Numbered from the stretch's first letter, positions 51,263-59,037 are shown. The stretch: DNA of 64,000 bases from Adlercreutzia caecimuris B7 (GCF_000403355.2 NZ_KE159646.1:1764258-1828257), one strand, 5' to 3'. Notes: a model not told the origin generated them from the letters alone. A program made the numbers and translations.

Positions 51263-52740
51263 TCCTGTTCCTTTCCCTTTTCGATCCTTTCAACCGTCTC
51301 GATGCGCTTTCCTATCCAGAGCATCACGGGGACGGCCATGGAGTTGCCGAGCGCCTTGTACCTGAGCGTATCCGGGCACTCGTCCGCAGGCTTGCCCCTG
51401 AACGGGACGGCGGTCCATCCGTCGGGAAACCCCTGCAGGCGCTCGCACTCCACCGGCGTGAGCCTGCGGATGACCATCCCGAGCGAAGGGTCGCGGTATG
51501 CGATGGGGTTCTGGTAGTTCATGGAGAAGCCGCCGTTGGGCTTTGCAAGAAGCGTGCCCGACATCTCGGTCACTACGTCGTAGTTCCTGCAGTTGATGGC
51601 GACGCACGGAACGTCGCCGCCCACCTTGAGCGACCCGGCGAGCTCCACGTCTATCGCCGAGCGCGCGTTGCTGTCCGCGACGCAGATGACGGGCGGGGTC
51701 TTGCCTTGGCTCGCCGTTTGGGATGGGCAGAGCTCGATCGCGGCGGCTTCAGGGTTCGCTCCTGCCGGGAGGCATATCGTGGGCACTTGGTTGGTTCCGC
51801 TTGCAGCCGCCCGCAGCGTCGGCGATACCTCGCATCCGACGGCGACGGATCCCGACGTCGCTGACTGGCCGGCGCAGAATGCGAGCACGGGCTGCTGTGT
51901 GACCACCGGGACGTCCATCGTGTTGAGCGTGTACGAGAGCTCCTCCGAGTATCCCGACCCGTTGCATCCGAAGTGCGCACCCCGGGCGATGTCGCCCTGC
52001 ACGCAGTAGGTCACCCCGGCGGTAGCTCCGGAAGGATCAGGCCCAGATGCCGGCACATTGCCATCTTGAGGGTATAGGTCGGACCGCCGGTACCTTCCGA
52101 CTCCGCCGAAGCGAGGAGCTTTCTGATCGCCTGCAGGCGCAATGTATCGTCCAGCAGCAGCGGTAAGGGCTTGTCTCTTGTGGTGGCTCGACGGATGATC
52201 CCACCGCAGGCTTTCGCGCTCGAAGAGTACCGAGGCGGCACATCCGACTCGAGAATGTCCGACAAGAAACATGCGACGGCGCCGCTGTGCCACTCCGGCG
52301 AATTGAGCGTCAAGAGTTCGCCATGCGCACGAATACCCGCATTGCTCCAGCTCCCTTTGGAGCGTGTCGAAAGCATCTCCTCCCGACTGGGAAAATACTC
52401 CAGGCACGTTTTCCCATAGCACCCAGCGCGGATGAAGGTCCCGTACAGCTCGGACGTACTCGAGCATGAGCTGACCTCTTTCGTCCATGAGTCCCGCTCG
52501 CTTTCCGGCAATCGAGAACGCTTGGCAAGGTGATCCTCCGACCACAAGGTCAACTGATCCGGCATATTCGCTCCAATCTATCGTCGAGACGTCGCCGAGG
52601 TTGGGGACGTCGGGGAATCGGTGCGCGAGGCACGCGCAGGCAAACGGGTCGATGTCCGCGACGGCCACGAGCTCCCATCCGAGCTGCCTCCACGCCACGC
52701 TCGCCGCCTCGATGCCGGAGAACAGGCTCACGTACCGCAT
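51259..52740 (-). CDS. DNA C5-cytosine methyltransferase
   Basis: 493 residues with the C5-methylase motifs in order: SLFSGIEAASVAWRQLGWEL (I), VVGGSPCQAFSIAGKRAG (IV, catalytic Cys), VLWENVPGVFSQSGG (VI), QFAGVAQRRRRMFLVGH (VIII), and KALGNSMAVPVMLWIG (X). The long segment between VIII and IX is the target-recognition region. Intact, with no homopolymer run. An alternative-frame gene lies within 52011-52565. Start overlaps the next methyltransferase stop. Confidence 0.95.
   Translation of the reverse strand: MRYVSLFSGIEAASVAWRQLGWELVAVADIDPFACACLAHRFPDVPNLGDVSTIDWSEYAGSVDLVVGGSPCQAFSIAGKRAGLMDERGQLMLEYVRAVRDLHPRWVLWENVPGVFSQSGGDAFDTLQRELEQCGYSCAWRTLDAQFAGVAQRRRRMFLVGHSRVGCAASVLFERESLRWDHPSSHHKRQALTAAAGRYIAPAGDQKAPRFGGVGRYRRSDLYPQDGNVPASGPDPSGATAGVTYCVQGDIARGAHFGCNGSGYSEELSYTLNTMDVPVVTQQPVLAFCAGQSATSGSVAVGCEVSPTLRAAASGTNQVPTICLPAGANPEAAAIELCPSQTASQGKTPPVICVADSNARSAIDVELAGSLKVGGDVPCVAINCRNYDVVTEMSGTLLAKPNGGFSMNYQNPIAYRDPSLGMVIRRLTPVECERLQGFPDGWTAVPFRGKPADECPDTLRYKALGNSMAVPVMLWIGKRIETVERIEKGKEQE
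52011..52565 (-). CDS. Alternative-frame protein inside the C5-methyltransferase gene
   Basis: 184 residues in another frame of the same strand, with ATG preceded by GGAG at 5 bp. It has natural composition and phage-like blocks: ELYGTFIRAGCYGKTCLEYF, GELLTLNSPEWHSGAVACFL and SSSAKACGGIIRRATTRDK, which I recognise as a recurrent pattern of proteins encoded beside C5-methyltransferases in phages. The motif VIII region of the methyltransferase is therefore dual-coded. Expression is unproven. Confidence 0.55.
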   Translation of the reverse strand: MPDQLTLWSEDHLAKRSRLPESERDSWTKEVSSCSSTSELYGTFIRAGCYGKTCLEYFPSREEMLSTRSKGSWSNAGIRAHGELLTLNSPEWHSGAVACFLSDILESDVPPRYSSSAKACGGIIRRATTRDKPLPLLLDDTLRLQAIRKLLASAESEGTGGPTYTLKMAMCRHLGLILPELPPG

Positions 52741-53459
52741 CAGAAGCACCCCGCGAACATGCGGCCCTGCGCTGATTCGGCGTCCAGACGGTCGCGGGCG
52801 ACGCCGAAGTAGCCGGGGTCGATCTCGCAGCCCACGAAGTCGCGCCCGCAGTTCAGGCAGGCCACTCCCGTGGAGCCTGACCCCATGAAGGGGTCGAGCA
52901 CCGTGTCGCCGGGGTCGCTCATGGACAGGACCGCCTGCTCGAGCAGCGGCACGGGCTTCTCGTTTTGGTGGTGCAGCTTGTCGGCCGACACGCGCATGTG
53001 CCTCCACACGTCAGGCCACCTCTTCCCGCGTATGGCCGGCGCGCCCTTGGTCGCGAACATGAGCACCTCGTACTGGTAGCCGAACGCGCCCTTCAGGTCG
53101 CCTGCGGTCGTGGTCCCCTTGTCCCAGACGATGCGGTTCTTCACCGTGAACCCCCCCCCTGCGAGTATTTCGGCCACCTCGTCTTGGCGTTTCCACGCGC
53201 AGAACATGAAGCAGGCCGAGTCGTTCTTCAGCAGGCGGTACAGGTGCGGCACCACGGCCTCCACGACCGACAGGTCGCGGTCGTTCTCGATCTCCCGGGC
53301 GAAGCGGTGCGGCTCGGTGCGGTGCCCGGTCTTGTAGGCGATGCCGTAGGGCGGGTCGGTCACCACGAGGTCGATGCAGCCGCCGGGAAGCCCGGCGAGG
53401 TAGTCGATGCAGTCCCCGTGGTGGATGTGCAGCGGCGTGTCGAACGCGGGCGCGGTCAT
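52740..53459 (-). CDS. DNA methyltransferase (N4/N6), in frame at a C9/G9 run
   Basis: 239 residues, beta class: VVTDPPYGIAYKTGH (IV) and LDPFMGSGSTGVACLN (I). Between them EILAGGGFTVKNRI is encoded by nine G (coding strand), keeping the frame. Its overlaps with the C5-methylase and a small membrane gene are ATGA type. Same domain order as the gene at 17819-18965. It should be ON as read. Confidence 0.9.
   Translation of the reverse strand: MTAPAFDTPLHIHHGDCIDYLAGLPGGCIDLVVTDPPYGIAYKTGHRTEPHRFAREIENDRDLSVVEAVVPHLYRLLKNDSACFMFCAWKRQDEVAEILAGGGFTVKNRIVWDKGTTTAGDLKGAFGYQYEVLMFATKGAPAIRGKRWPDVWRHMRVSADKLHHQNEKPVPLLEQAVLSMSDPGDTVLDPFMGSGSTGVACLNCGRDFVGCEIDPGYFGVARDRLDAESAQGRMFAGCF
53151..53159 (-). 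repeat. C9/G9 homopolymer in methyltransferase gene
   Basis: Nine C on the plus strand; the codons GCA GGG GGG GGG TTC keep the methyltransferase open. A one-base change would break it. Confidence 0.9.
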
Positions 53460-53563
53460 CGGGTGACCCTTTCGGACTCGCGGATCGCCGCGTATGCGAA
53501 CAGCGCGATCACGATGCCGCAGGCGATGCGCGCGATGGGTGGTTTGCGTCGTTTCTTGGTCAT
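53456..53563 (-). CDS. Tiny membrane protein
   Basis: 35 residues: a basic start (MTKKRRKPPIAR) and one hydrophobic helix (IACGIVIALFAYAAI). SD AGGAGG at good spacing. Too short for a family. It sits between a zinc-ribbon gene and a methyltransferase. Confidence 0.5.
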   Translation of the reverse strand: MTKKRRKPPIARIACGIVIALFAYAAIRESERVTR

Positions 53564-53574
53564 GTCGTCGCCTC

Positions 53575-54006
53575 CTAGAACAGGTCGGACAGGTCGTAGG
53601 GGTCGCCCGGATCGGTCGCGGTCTCTTCGGGCTTCGGCTCCTCCTCGGGCAGGTACTCGCCGTACGGCTCTTGGTAGAAGTCGTACGGCAGCTCGTCCTC
53701 GGCGAACTCGTGGGGCACGGCCTGACCGCGCGAGATGTGGCAGCAGCACTTCGAGCACATGAACTCGACCTTGTGCACCCAAACCCGTCCCGTGCGCCGC
53801 GCGGTGTAGCGGCCGGTCTTTTCGGTGACCTCCTCCAGCACGTCGTCGGGACCCCACGGCCCCTTCTTCTCGGGGCGCTTGCCCGTCTGCACCTGCCGCT
53901 TGTGCCGGCCACGGTTGTCCTGCACGTAGAGCTTCCGGAGCATCCCGCCGCAGCGGGGGCAGGCGAGCTCCTGCTCGAAGGTGAAGTTGGGGGTCTCGCG
54001 GATCAT
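53575..54006 (-). CDS. Zinc-ribbon phage protein
   Basis: 143 residues. ACPRCGGMLRKLYV and FMCSKCCCHISRG pairs form likely zinc sites; the C-terminus is acidic (EEEPKPEETATD). Overlaps the replication gene by ATGA. Function unknown; nucleic-acid binding is plausible. Confidence 0.5.
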   Translation of the reverse strand: MIRETPNFTFEQELACPRCGGMLRKLYVQDNRGRHKRQVQTGKRPEKKGPWGPDDVLEEVTEKTGRYTARRTGRVWVHKVEFMCSKCCCHISRGQAVPHEFAEDELPYDFYQEPYGEYLPEEEPKPEETATDPGDPYDLSDLF

Positions 54007-55091
54007 CTCGCTCCCTTCTCGCGGTCCTCGGTGAGCACCTTCCGCACGAGCGGGATCGGGGAGCCGCATTTGTTTCGGTTGAACTTGTCGAGGGCGCCGG
54101 ATATGAGCTCGAAGCACCGACCGGTGCACTCGGCGTCCTCCGGGCATGTGGCGGGGCATGTGGCGGACACGGCGGCGGCGAAGCTGGCGACGTCGCAGTC
54201 CGGGGCCTTGTATCGCAGGTGCATCACGAGGGCGTCCCACGGGGTGTCGTGCATCTTGCCCATGCCGTCGTCGTAGAGGGCCTCGCCGCGCATCTGCGAG
54301 AGGCAGGAGAGGGGGTATGGCTGCTGCTGGCGCTTGGTTCGCGAGTCGGGAGGGGTTCGGAGAGCCTTGGAGAGGTTCGAGATGGCCGCGTCGATGTCGC
54401 GGGCCTTCTCTTCATCTTCTCTTTCGTTTAAGTTCTCTTCTCTTTCCTTCTCTTCTCTTCTCTTCTCTTCTCTTAGGGGGCAGGATTCCTCATCGTGTTG
54501 CAACGTTGCAGCATCATGTGTGCATGATGTAACAGAATGCCCTGCCTGCGGTTTCTCGCCGTTCTCGTCGGCTTCGGGCATGTCGTCGCATGGTGCATCA
54601 TCATGTGTGCAAGATGTAACATCATGTTGCGGCGTTGTAGCAGGCGGCAGCATCTTGCCCCCGTCGCCCTCTTCGTCGGGCAGAAGCCACCGCCTTTGCG
54701 ACTCGGGGATGGTCCCCGTTCGCCGGCTCGCCACGATGTAGTAGCGCCGCTGGATGCCGCGCGAGGTGAGCACCTTCGCCTGCTCCCATATGCCGCGATC
54801 GAACAGCCCCACGTCCACGCAGTCGGCTATGAACGCGTCCAGCTCCTCCGGCGTGTAGCCCATTTGCTGGGACAGGCGCACGCGACGCTGCAGCGACATC
54901 TCCGCCGCGAAGCCCTCGCGGTATATGTCGGCCAGCAGGTCGATGAGGCGTCCGAACGCCGCATAGCCCGCGCCCGCATCGTAGCCTCCCGCCTTGGTGG
55001 CGTAGAGGTAGCGCAGCGCGAACACCTTGTCGTCGTCTTTGATGTCGGTCTCGATGCAGAAGTAGTCGATCCCCATCTTCTGTTCCTTCAT
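54003..55091 (-). CDS. Phage replication protein, DUF4373-like
   Basis: 362 residues. The N-terminus (MGIDYFCIETDIKDDDKVFA, YREGFAAEMSLQ) is the DUF4373 pattern of phage replication proteins; the middle contains Asp/His/Cys repeats encoded by iteron-like DNA, followed by an Arg/Glu-rich stretch and a helical C-terminus. It likely starts phage DNA replication. The origin may lie within its own gene. Confidence 0.75.
   Translation of the reverse strand: MKEQKMGIDYFCIETDIKDDDKVFALRYLYATKAGGYDAGAGYAAFGRLIDLLADIYREGFAAEMSLQRRVRLSQQMGYTPEELDAFIADCVDVGLFDRGIWEQAKVLTSRGIQRRYYIVASRRTGTIPESQRRWLLPDEEGDGGKMLPPATTPQHDVTSCTHDDAPCDDMPEADENGEKPQAGHSVTSCTHDAATLQHDEESCPLREEKRREEKEREENLNEREDEEKARDIDAAISNLSKALRTPPDSRTKRQQQPYPLSCLSQMRGEALYDDGMGKMHDTPWDALVMHLRYKAPDCDVASFAAAVSATCPATCPEDAECTGRCFELISGALDKFNRNKCGSPIPLVRKVLTEDREKGAR
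54493..54642. other. Candidate replication origin (iterons in replication gene)
   Basis: Two pairs of 21-bp units: 54493-54513 and 54514-54534, then 54601-54621 and 54622-54642. The inner units TCATGTGTGCATGATGTAACA and TCATGTGTGCAAGATGTAACA differ at one base; the outer units are weaker copies in mirrored order. A pyrimidine-rich CTTCT/TTCTC stretch lies at 54415-54475, a possible unwinding region. This recalls lambda ori inside gene O. Confidence 0.55.
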
Positions 55092-56302
55092 AGGGCACCT
55101 CCTTCCATCTGCTCGGCCCTTCGGGCGAACTCGGCGAACGCCTCGACCGCAGCCGCGTCGCGGCCGGGCATGAGGTGCCCGTAGAGGGCGAGGCTTGTTG
55201 ATTCCTTGGCGTGCCCCAGCCGCTCCTTCACCTCGACGAGGTTGGCGCCGTTGAGGATCATCCACGTGGCGTGCGTGTGCCGCAGGGTGTGAAAGTGCGT
55301 GTCCGCCGGAAGCCCCAGCGGATCGCGTATCTGGTCGTCGAAGTAGTGCGAGAGGTCCGAGGCGCGCATGTATCCGCCGTCTGGCGTGGTCACCACCATG
55401 CGCAGCACGTCGCCGGCATGGGGCACCACCTCGTCGGCCCATTCGAGGTGCCGGCGGAACTCGGCCACCGGGTCCTCGTAGATGGTGATGTTGCGGCTCT
55501 TCTTGCCCTTGGTCTTTTCCTGCCGGATGACCTCGCCGTCGTCCTCGACCATCGTGCAGTGGATGTGCAGGTTAGACCTCCACAGCTGCGCGTCTGTCGT
55601 GGATATGGCGCACGTCTCGCCGGCGCGGGTCCCGTGCCAGTAGCCGATGTAGGTGGCGAACGCCACCATGCGCGCGCGGATCGCCTCCGGGGAGGTGTCG
55701 GTGCAGCGCATCGCTCCCTTGAGGTAGGCGGTCAGCTTCGCCGCCTGCGCCTCGTCGTAGGCTTTCGCCTCGGCGACGTCGGGCATCCACGACGGCACGG
55801 AGAGCATCGGGTTGTTGTCAACGATCCCGTGGGCCGCGAAGTGCTTGAACGCGCCCTGCAGGAGCCAGTGAATCTTGAGGACGGTGTTGGGCGATATGGT
55901 GCCGCCCCGGCGGCTCTCCTGCATGAGCACCACGCTGTACAGCTGCTGCGCCGTGGCCGACGTGAACTCGTCGGCGCGCATCGAGCCGACGTTGGGCGCG
56001 ATATAGCATCGCAGCGTTGAGCGGTGCGTCTTGATGGTGTTCTTCGGCACGCGCTGGGCGGCCATGAGGTCGATGTAGCTCTCGATGAGCTCGACGATCC
56101 GCGACGAGACGCCGAACTTGGCTGCCTCAGTTTGCTGCTCGAGCCACCGTTCGGCGAGCTTCTCGGCCTCGGCCTCGGTGCGCGCCTGCGGGAAGCGCTT
56201 GTACGGCCGGATCGGCTTCTTGGTCACCTTGTTCATGCCGAGGTAGGGCCGGGTGAAGTAGATGCCGTCCTTGTCCTGTTTGACGAGCTTGCGGCGCTTC
56301 AC
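55088..56302 (-). CDS. Tyrosine recombinase
   Basis: 404 residues from a GTG coupled to the preceding stop (GTGA). The catalytic set is visible: GYWHGTRAGETC (Arg I), HFHTLRHTHATWMIL (H-x-x-R), LGHAKESTSLALYGH (His and the nucleophile Tyr). The N-terminal arm-binding region has KNTIKTHRSTLRCYI. It is intact although the att sites look like those of the serine integrase. Could be a dimer resolvase or an alternate integrase. Confidence 0.9.
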   Translation of the reverse strand: MKRRKLVKQDKDGIYFTRPYLGMNKVTKKPIRPYKRFPQARTEAEAEKLAERWLEQQTEAAKFGVSSRIVELIESYIDLMAAQRVPKNTIKTHRSTLRCYIAPNVGSMRADEFTSATAQQLYSVVLMQESRRGGTISPNTVLKIHWLLQGAFKHFAAHGIVDNNPMLSVPSWMPDVAEAKAYDEAQAAKLTAYLKGAMRCTDTSPEAIRARMVAFATYIGYWHGTRAGETCAISTTDAQLWRSNLHIHCTMVEDDGEVIRQEKTKGKKSRNITIYEDPVAEFRRHLEWADEVVPHAGDVLRMVVTTPDGGYMRASDLSHYFDDQIRDPLGLPADTHFHTLRHTHATWMILNGANLVEVKERLGHAKESTSLALYGHLMPGRDAAAVEAFAEFARRAEQMEGGAL

Positions 56303-56682
56303 CTGCGCCCCCGCTCCCGATCGTGCTCGACGATCTTCTCGCAGGCTTTCTCCATGACGTCGGTTATGCGGTCCGGCTCCATCTTGCCGTGCATGGCGCG
56401 GAACGCGCGCTGCACCGTTTCGGCGAGCTCCGAGCGGTCCTCGGCCTTGGCGAGCCGGAGGTTCCCGCGCGCCAGCACGTCGAGCGCGGCGATGAAGCCG
56501 AGTGCGAACTCGCCCTCGCCGTAGCTTGCCTCCTTCGAGTTGAAGAGGTCCTCCACGACGCCGTGCATCGCGTCCTCGAGCCTGCCCTCGAGCTTCCACG
56601 GCTCGAGGCGACAGAAGACGCCCACGTTGCGCACGATGATGAAGTCGTAGCCCATGGGGTCGAACGAGAGCTGCGGGCTCAT
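56299..56682 (-). CDS. Hypothetical phage protein
   Basis: 127 residues, helical, with an acidic charge. ATGA overlap with the upstream gene. The motif EPWKLEGRLEDAMHGVVED is unassigned. Confidence 0.5.
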   Translation of the reverse strand: MSPQLSFDPMGYDFIIVRNVGVFCRLEPWKLEGRLEDAMHGVVEDLFNSKEASYGEGEFALGFIAALDVLARGNLRLAKAEDRSELAETVQRAFRAMHGKMEPDRITDVMEKACEKIVEHDRERGRR

Positions 56683-56960
56683 GCGAGCGCCCCGTAGCGC
56701 ATCTCGTATACCTTCAGCTGGTTGCGCAGGATGCCGTTGTCGGCGCGCAGGCGGGCGTTCTCGGCCATGATGGCCCGGACGTCCGGGCACGGCACCGGAT
56801 CGCTCTCGGTGGTGACGTTGCGGCGCAAGGTCGTGCGCTCGATCTTCTGCGGGGCGTCCTTCGCCCCGATGATGGGGAACGGGACCATGCTGCGCAGCGG
56901 GTTGCGCCGCTTCGGCGCCTCTGCTGCGGTCCCTCTCGGTATGGTGATGATGTTTCCCAC
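56679..56960 (-). CDS. Hypothetical phage protein with C-terminal coiled coil
   Basis: 93 residues; a basic N-terminus (GTAAEAPKRRNPLRS) and a helical C-terminus (MAENARLRADNGILRNQLKV) resembling a short coiled coil. ATGA-coupled. Unassigned. Confidence 0.45.
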   Translation of the reverse strand: MGNIITIPRGTAAEAPKRRNPLRSMVPFPIIGAKDAPQKIERTTLRRNVTTESDPVPCPDVRAIMAENARLRADNGILRNQLKVYEMRYGALA

Positions 56961-56961
56961 G

Positions 56962-57075
56962 CTAGACCACCTCCCTCTTGCGCGCGGGAGCGGCCTGCTG
57001 GTAAAATGGGCTCGTCTTTATGACGTTTGCGCCCTTGGTTTTAGCGAGCCGGGCGCATTCTTTTTTACGCGGCAT
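56962..57075 (-). CDS. Small basic phage protein
   Basis: 37 residues, basic (MPRKKECARLAKTKGANVIK), overlapping the end of the next gene upstream. SD is G-rich. Low support on its own. Confidence 0.35.
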   Translation of the reverse strand: MPRKKECARLAKTKGANVIKTSPFYQQAAPARKREVV

Positions 57076-57244
57076 CCGCGACCACCCCCTGAAGCGCCCC
57101 GTGAGTTAGCGGACGGAACGCGCGGGCTATGTCGCGGGCTGTGCGGTTGCGGGGTACGTGGACGCGGGCGGTGCCGTGGGCGCACGATACGTCGTGGACG
57201 CCTGCGCGCATGGCGGTCGCGTCTGCGGCGGCTTTCTTTGCCAT
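57065..57244 (-). CDS. Small phage protein
   Basis: 59 residues from an ATG behind AGGAGGGG. Contains RNRTARDIARAF and no known domain. Coupled to the small basic gene downstream. Confidence 0.45.
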   Translation of the reverse strand: MAKKAAADATAMRAGVHDVSCAHGTARVHVPRNRTARDIARAFRPLTHGALQGVVADAA

Positions 57245-57281
57245 GGTTCCCCTCCTATTTCCTTGTGTTCGGTCAGATGGC

Positions 57282-57455
57282 TTATTTGGCGGTTGGTTCT
57301 TTCTTCCTGAAGTCGTCGGGGTCGAGCGCCACGATCCAGCGCCCTCCGATCTTCTGGCAGGAGATGCAGCGTCGCTCTACGCGCCGGCGCATCGCTTTCT
57401 GGGTTATCCCCATCACCTCAGCGGCTTCGGAGATCGTGAATATCTCGACGGCCAT
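57282..57455 (-). CDS. Excisionase-type helix-turn-helix protein
   Basis: 57 residues. FTISEAAEVMGITQKAMRRR then CQKIGGRWIVALDPDD is the MerR-like DNA-binding fold of excisionases. SD GGAAGGGGG. It could be the recombination directionality factor or a repressor. Confidence 0.65.
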   Translation of the reverse strand: MAVEIFTISEAAEVMGITQKAMRRRVERRCISCQKIGGRWIVALDPDDFRKKEPTAK

Positions 57456-57594
57456 TTCCGGCCCCCTTCCCGGCTTCGCGGTAGAGGCGCACGGCGATCG
57501 TCGCGGCGATGCCCACGATCACGATGCACACGGCCAGAACGACGGCGGCGACGATCGCGGCCAGCGCGCACATGCCGATGGTCTCGATCGTCAT
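57418..57594 (-). CDS. Small single-span membrane protein
   Basis: 58 residues: one long hydrophobic helix (MCALAAIVAAVVLAVCIVIV) and a basic C-terminus (REAGKGAGNGRRD). Overlaps its neighbours on both sides. Possibly a superinfection-exclusion type protein, by resemblance only. Confidence 0.4.
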   Translation of the reverse strand: MTIETIGMCALAAIVAAVVLAVCIVIVGIAATIAVRLYREAGKGAGNGRRDIHDLRSR

Positions 57595-57839
57595 GCCGCC
57601 ACCTCTTCCGCCTCGGGTTCCACGCGCTTGAACAGCTCGCACATGGGGATGGTCGGCCAGAACGTCGCCTGCACGGCGATCGCGCCGGAGATGGGGAACT
57701 CGCCGGACTTGCCGGTGATCCACCCGCCGACGCACTCGGACGTCTTTCCCACCACGCGCGCGATGTCCTCGCGCGACACGTTGTCGCGCGTCATCTCGGC
57801 GGCGAGGTTGGGGTATACCGGGGGTAGCTTGCGTGCCAT
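57591..57839 (-). CDS. XRE-like phage regulator
   Basis: 82 residues. MTRDNVSREDIARVVGKTSE resembles a Cro/CI helix-turn-helix. First gene of the leftward operon, with AAAGGAG. It lies opposite the plus-strand repressor region and is a Cro candidate. Confidence 0.6.
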   Translation of the reverse strand: MARKLPPVYPNLAAEMTRDNVSREDIARVVGKTSECVGGWITGKSGEFPISGAIAVQATFWPTIPMCELFKRVEPEAEEVAA

Positions 57840-57921
57840 CTTCTGCTCCTTTCCTGTCGGTCGAATAGGCGCGAACATGGCGGCTGGTAGAATCTTTCGT
57901 GCATGTGAGAGGAGGTGAAAC

Positions 57922-58116
57922 GTGGAAGATTTCAGGGATTACTACTACGGTTTGGCGATCGACGGCGAGCTCAAAGCCGCGCAGGATAGATTGAAGCGCG
58001 CGGCAGAAAGCCACGGCATCGACTCCGAGACCATCGAGCTGCTTTTCGACTACGCCGACGAGCTCGTGAACGTCAAGACAGAGGCTCTGCTCGCTTTTCT
58101 AGCTGCTCGAGGATGA
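57922..58116 (+). CDS. Small acidic phage protein
   Basis: 64 residues from a GTG with AGGAGGTG. Helical, acidic (ESHGIDSETIELLFDYADEL). Convergent with the HTH gene, overlapping its 3' end by about 44 bp. No family. Confidence 0.5.
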   Translation: MEDFRDYYYGLAIDGELKAAQDRLKRAAESHGIDSETIELLFDYADELVNVKTEALLAFLAARG

Positions 58117-58435
58117 CCTCGACGAGCTTCGGCTCGGCTTCGCGATACGCAGCGAGGACCTCTTTCGCATCCTTGCGGTGCACGTTCGCCCTCATGTGAG
58201 CGCAGTAGCTCTTCACCGACGCCGCAGCGTCGTAGGCGCTGTAGCCATTCTCGTCTTGCATCCTGTCAAAGATGCCGTCTGAGGCGAGCCTCTGCACGCG
58301 GCTCGGATGGATGCCGAGCAGCTTGGCGAGCTCGCGGGTCGATAACAGCCCCTCCGGGGCGATCCGTTCGTGGCCCTCTATGTCCTTGAGGACGTCGCGA
58401 ACCTCGGACGGATCGCCCTCTATCGTTATCTTCAT
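58073..58435 (-). CDS. Helix-turn-helix phage regulator
   Basis: About 120 residues from the ATG at 58435 (GGAG upstream); an ATG at 58459 would add eight residues. LSTRELAKLLGIHPSRVQRL is an HTH and the C-terminus is helical. Divergent to the CI-like gene, so it probably takes part in the lysogeny decision. Confidence 0.65.
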   Translation of the reverse strand: MKITIEGDPSEVRDVLKDIEGHERIAPEGLLSTRELAKLLGIHPSRVQRLASDGIFDRMQDENGYSAYDAAASVKSYCAHMRANVHRKDAKEVLAAYREAEPKLVEVILEQLEKRAEPLS

Positions 58436-58492
58436 GGGCAGCTCCGTTTCTGCCGCCATGTTCGTGCCTATTCGATTCTCAAGATGCCGAAA

Positions 58493-58508
58493 TTATGCTG
58501 TGGCATAA
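58493..58508. promoter_or_regulatory. Candidate operator
   Basis: TTATGC TGTG GCATAA, a perfect 6-bp inverted repeat with 4-bp loop, in the divergent region between the HTH gene and the CI-like gene. Confidence 0.45.
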
Positions 58509-58599
58509 CTTCCGAGTTAGAGAATACACTATTCCTAAAGAATGGCAAGGTACAAACGGGAGATTTTTAGTTTTAGTGTAATTTTCTTCTGCCCTCATG

Positions 58600-58605
58600 T
58601 ATAAT
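58600..58605 (+). promoter_or_regulatory. -10 box upstream of CI-like repressor gene
   Basis: A perfect TATAAT 25 bp before the start codon, in an AT-rich region unlike the rest of the prophage. The -35 region is weak, so activation or autoregulation is plausible. Confidence 0.45.
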
Positions 58606-58630
58606 CAGTGCCCGAGAGGAGGCCCAAACC

Positions 58631-59014
58631 ATGACTAACCGCATCCAGGACCTTTTCTCCGAGCGAGGGATTAAGGTTGCGCCCTTCGCAAGGGAGAACG
58701 ACATAACGCCGTCAACGCTCTACGCGATCATTAGCGGAAAAACGGCATTCGAAAACATCGGCATCAGCATCTTTATCAAGATCGCGGAGGGATTAGGGAT
58801 GACAGCCGAGGAGCTCTACTACGGAACGCCGCCCACGGCGCCGGAGTATTCGGACGTGAGGCAGACGGCCCTCAACGGCTACTTCGAAAGCATGAACGAG
58901 GGCGGCAAGGACACGCTGGTGGCATCGGCCCGGCTCATGGCCGGCAGCCCTGACGTTAGGGTAGAAAAAAATAGCGGAGAAGATATACCGCTACAGACCG
59001 CGATGGGAGCCTAA
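58631..59014 (+). CDS. CI-like phage repressor (XRE family)
   Basis: 127 residues with a Cro/CI helix-turn-helix (PFARENDITPSTLYAIISGK, then GISIFIKIAEGLGMTAEELY). No LexA-like peptidase domain is present. Expressed rightward, opposite to the lytic operon. Probably maintains lysogeny. Confidence 0.78.
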   Translation: MTNRIQDLFSERGIKVAPFARENDITPSTLYAIISGKTAFENIGISIFIKIAEGLGMTAEELYYGTPPTAPEYSDVRQTALNGYFESMNEGGKDTLVASARLMAGSPDVRVEKNSGEDIPLQTAMGA

Positions 59015-59037
59015 AGCATAGGGCGGAAGGAGAAACC

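Larger units (their letters stand above)
57861..58475. repeat. 24-bp inverted repeat pair flanking 567 bp
   Basis: TCGAATAGGCGCGAACATGG-type arm at 57861-57884 and its inverted copy at 58452-58475 match 23 of 24. They lie in the leaders of two divergent regulators. They might be operators or ends of an invertible segment. Confidence 0.55.
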
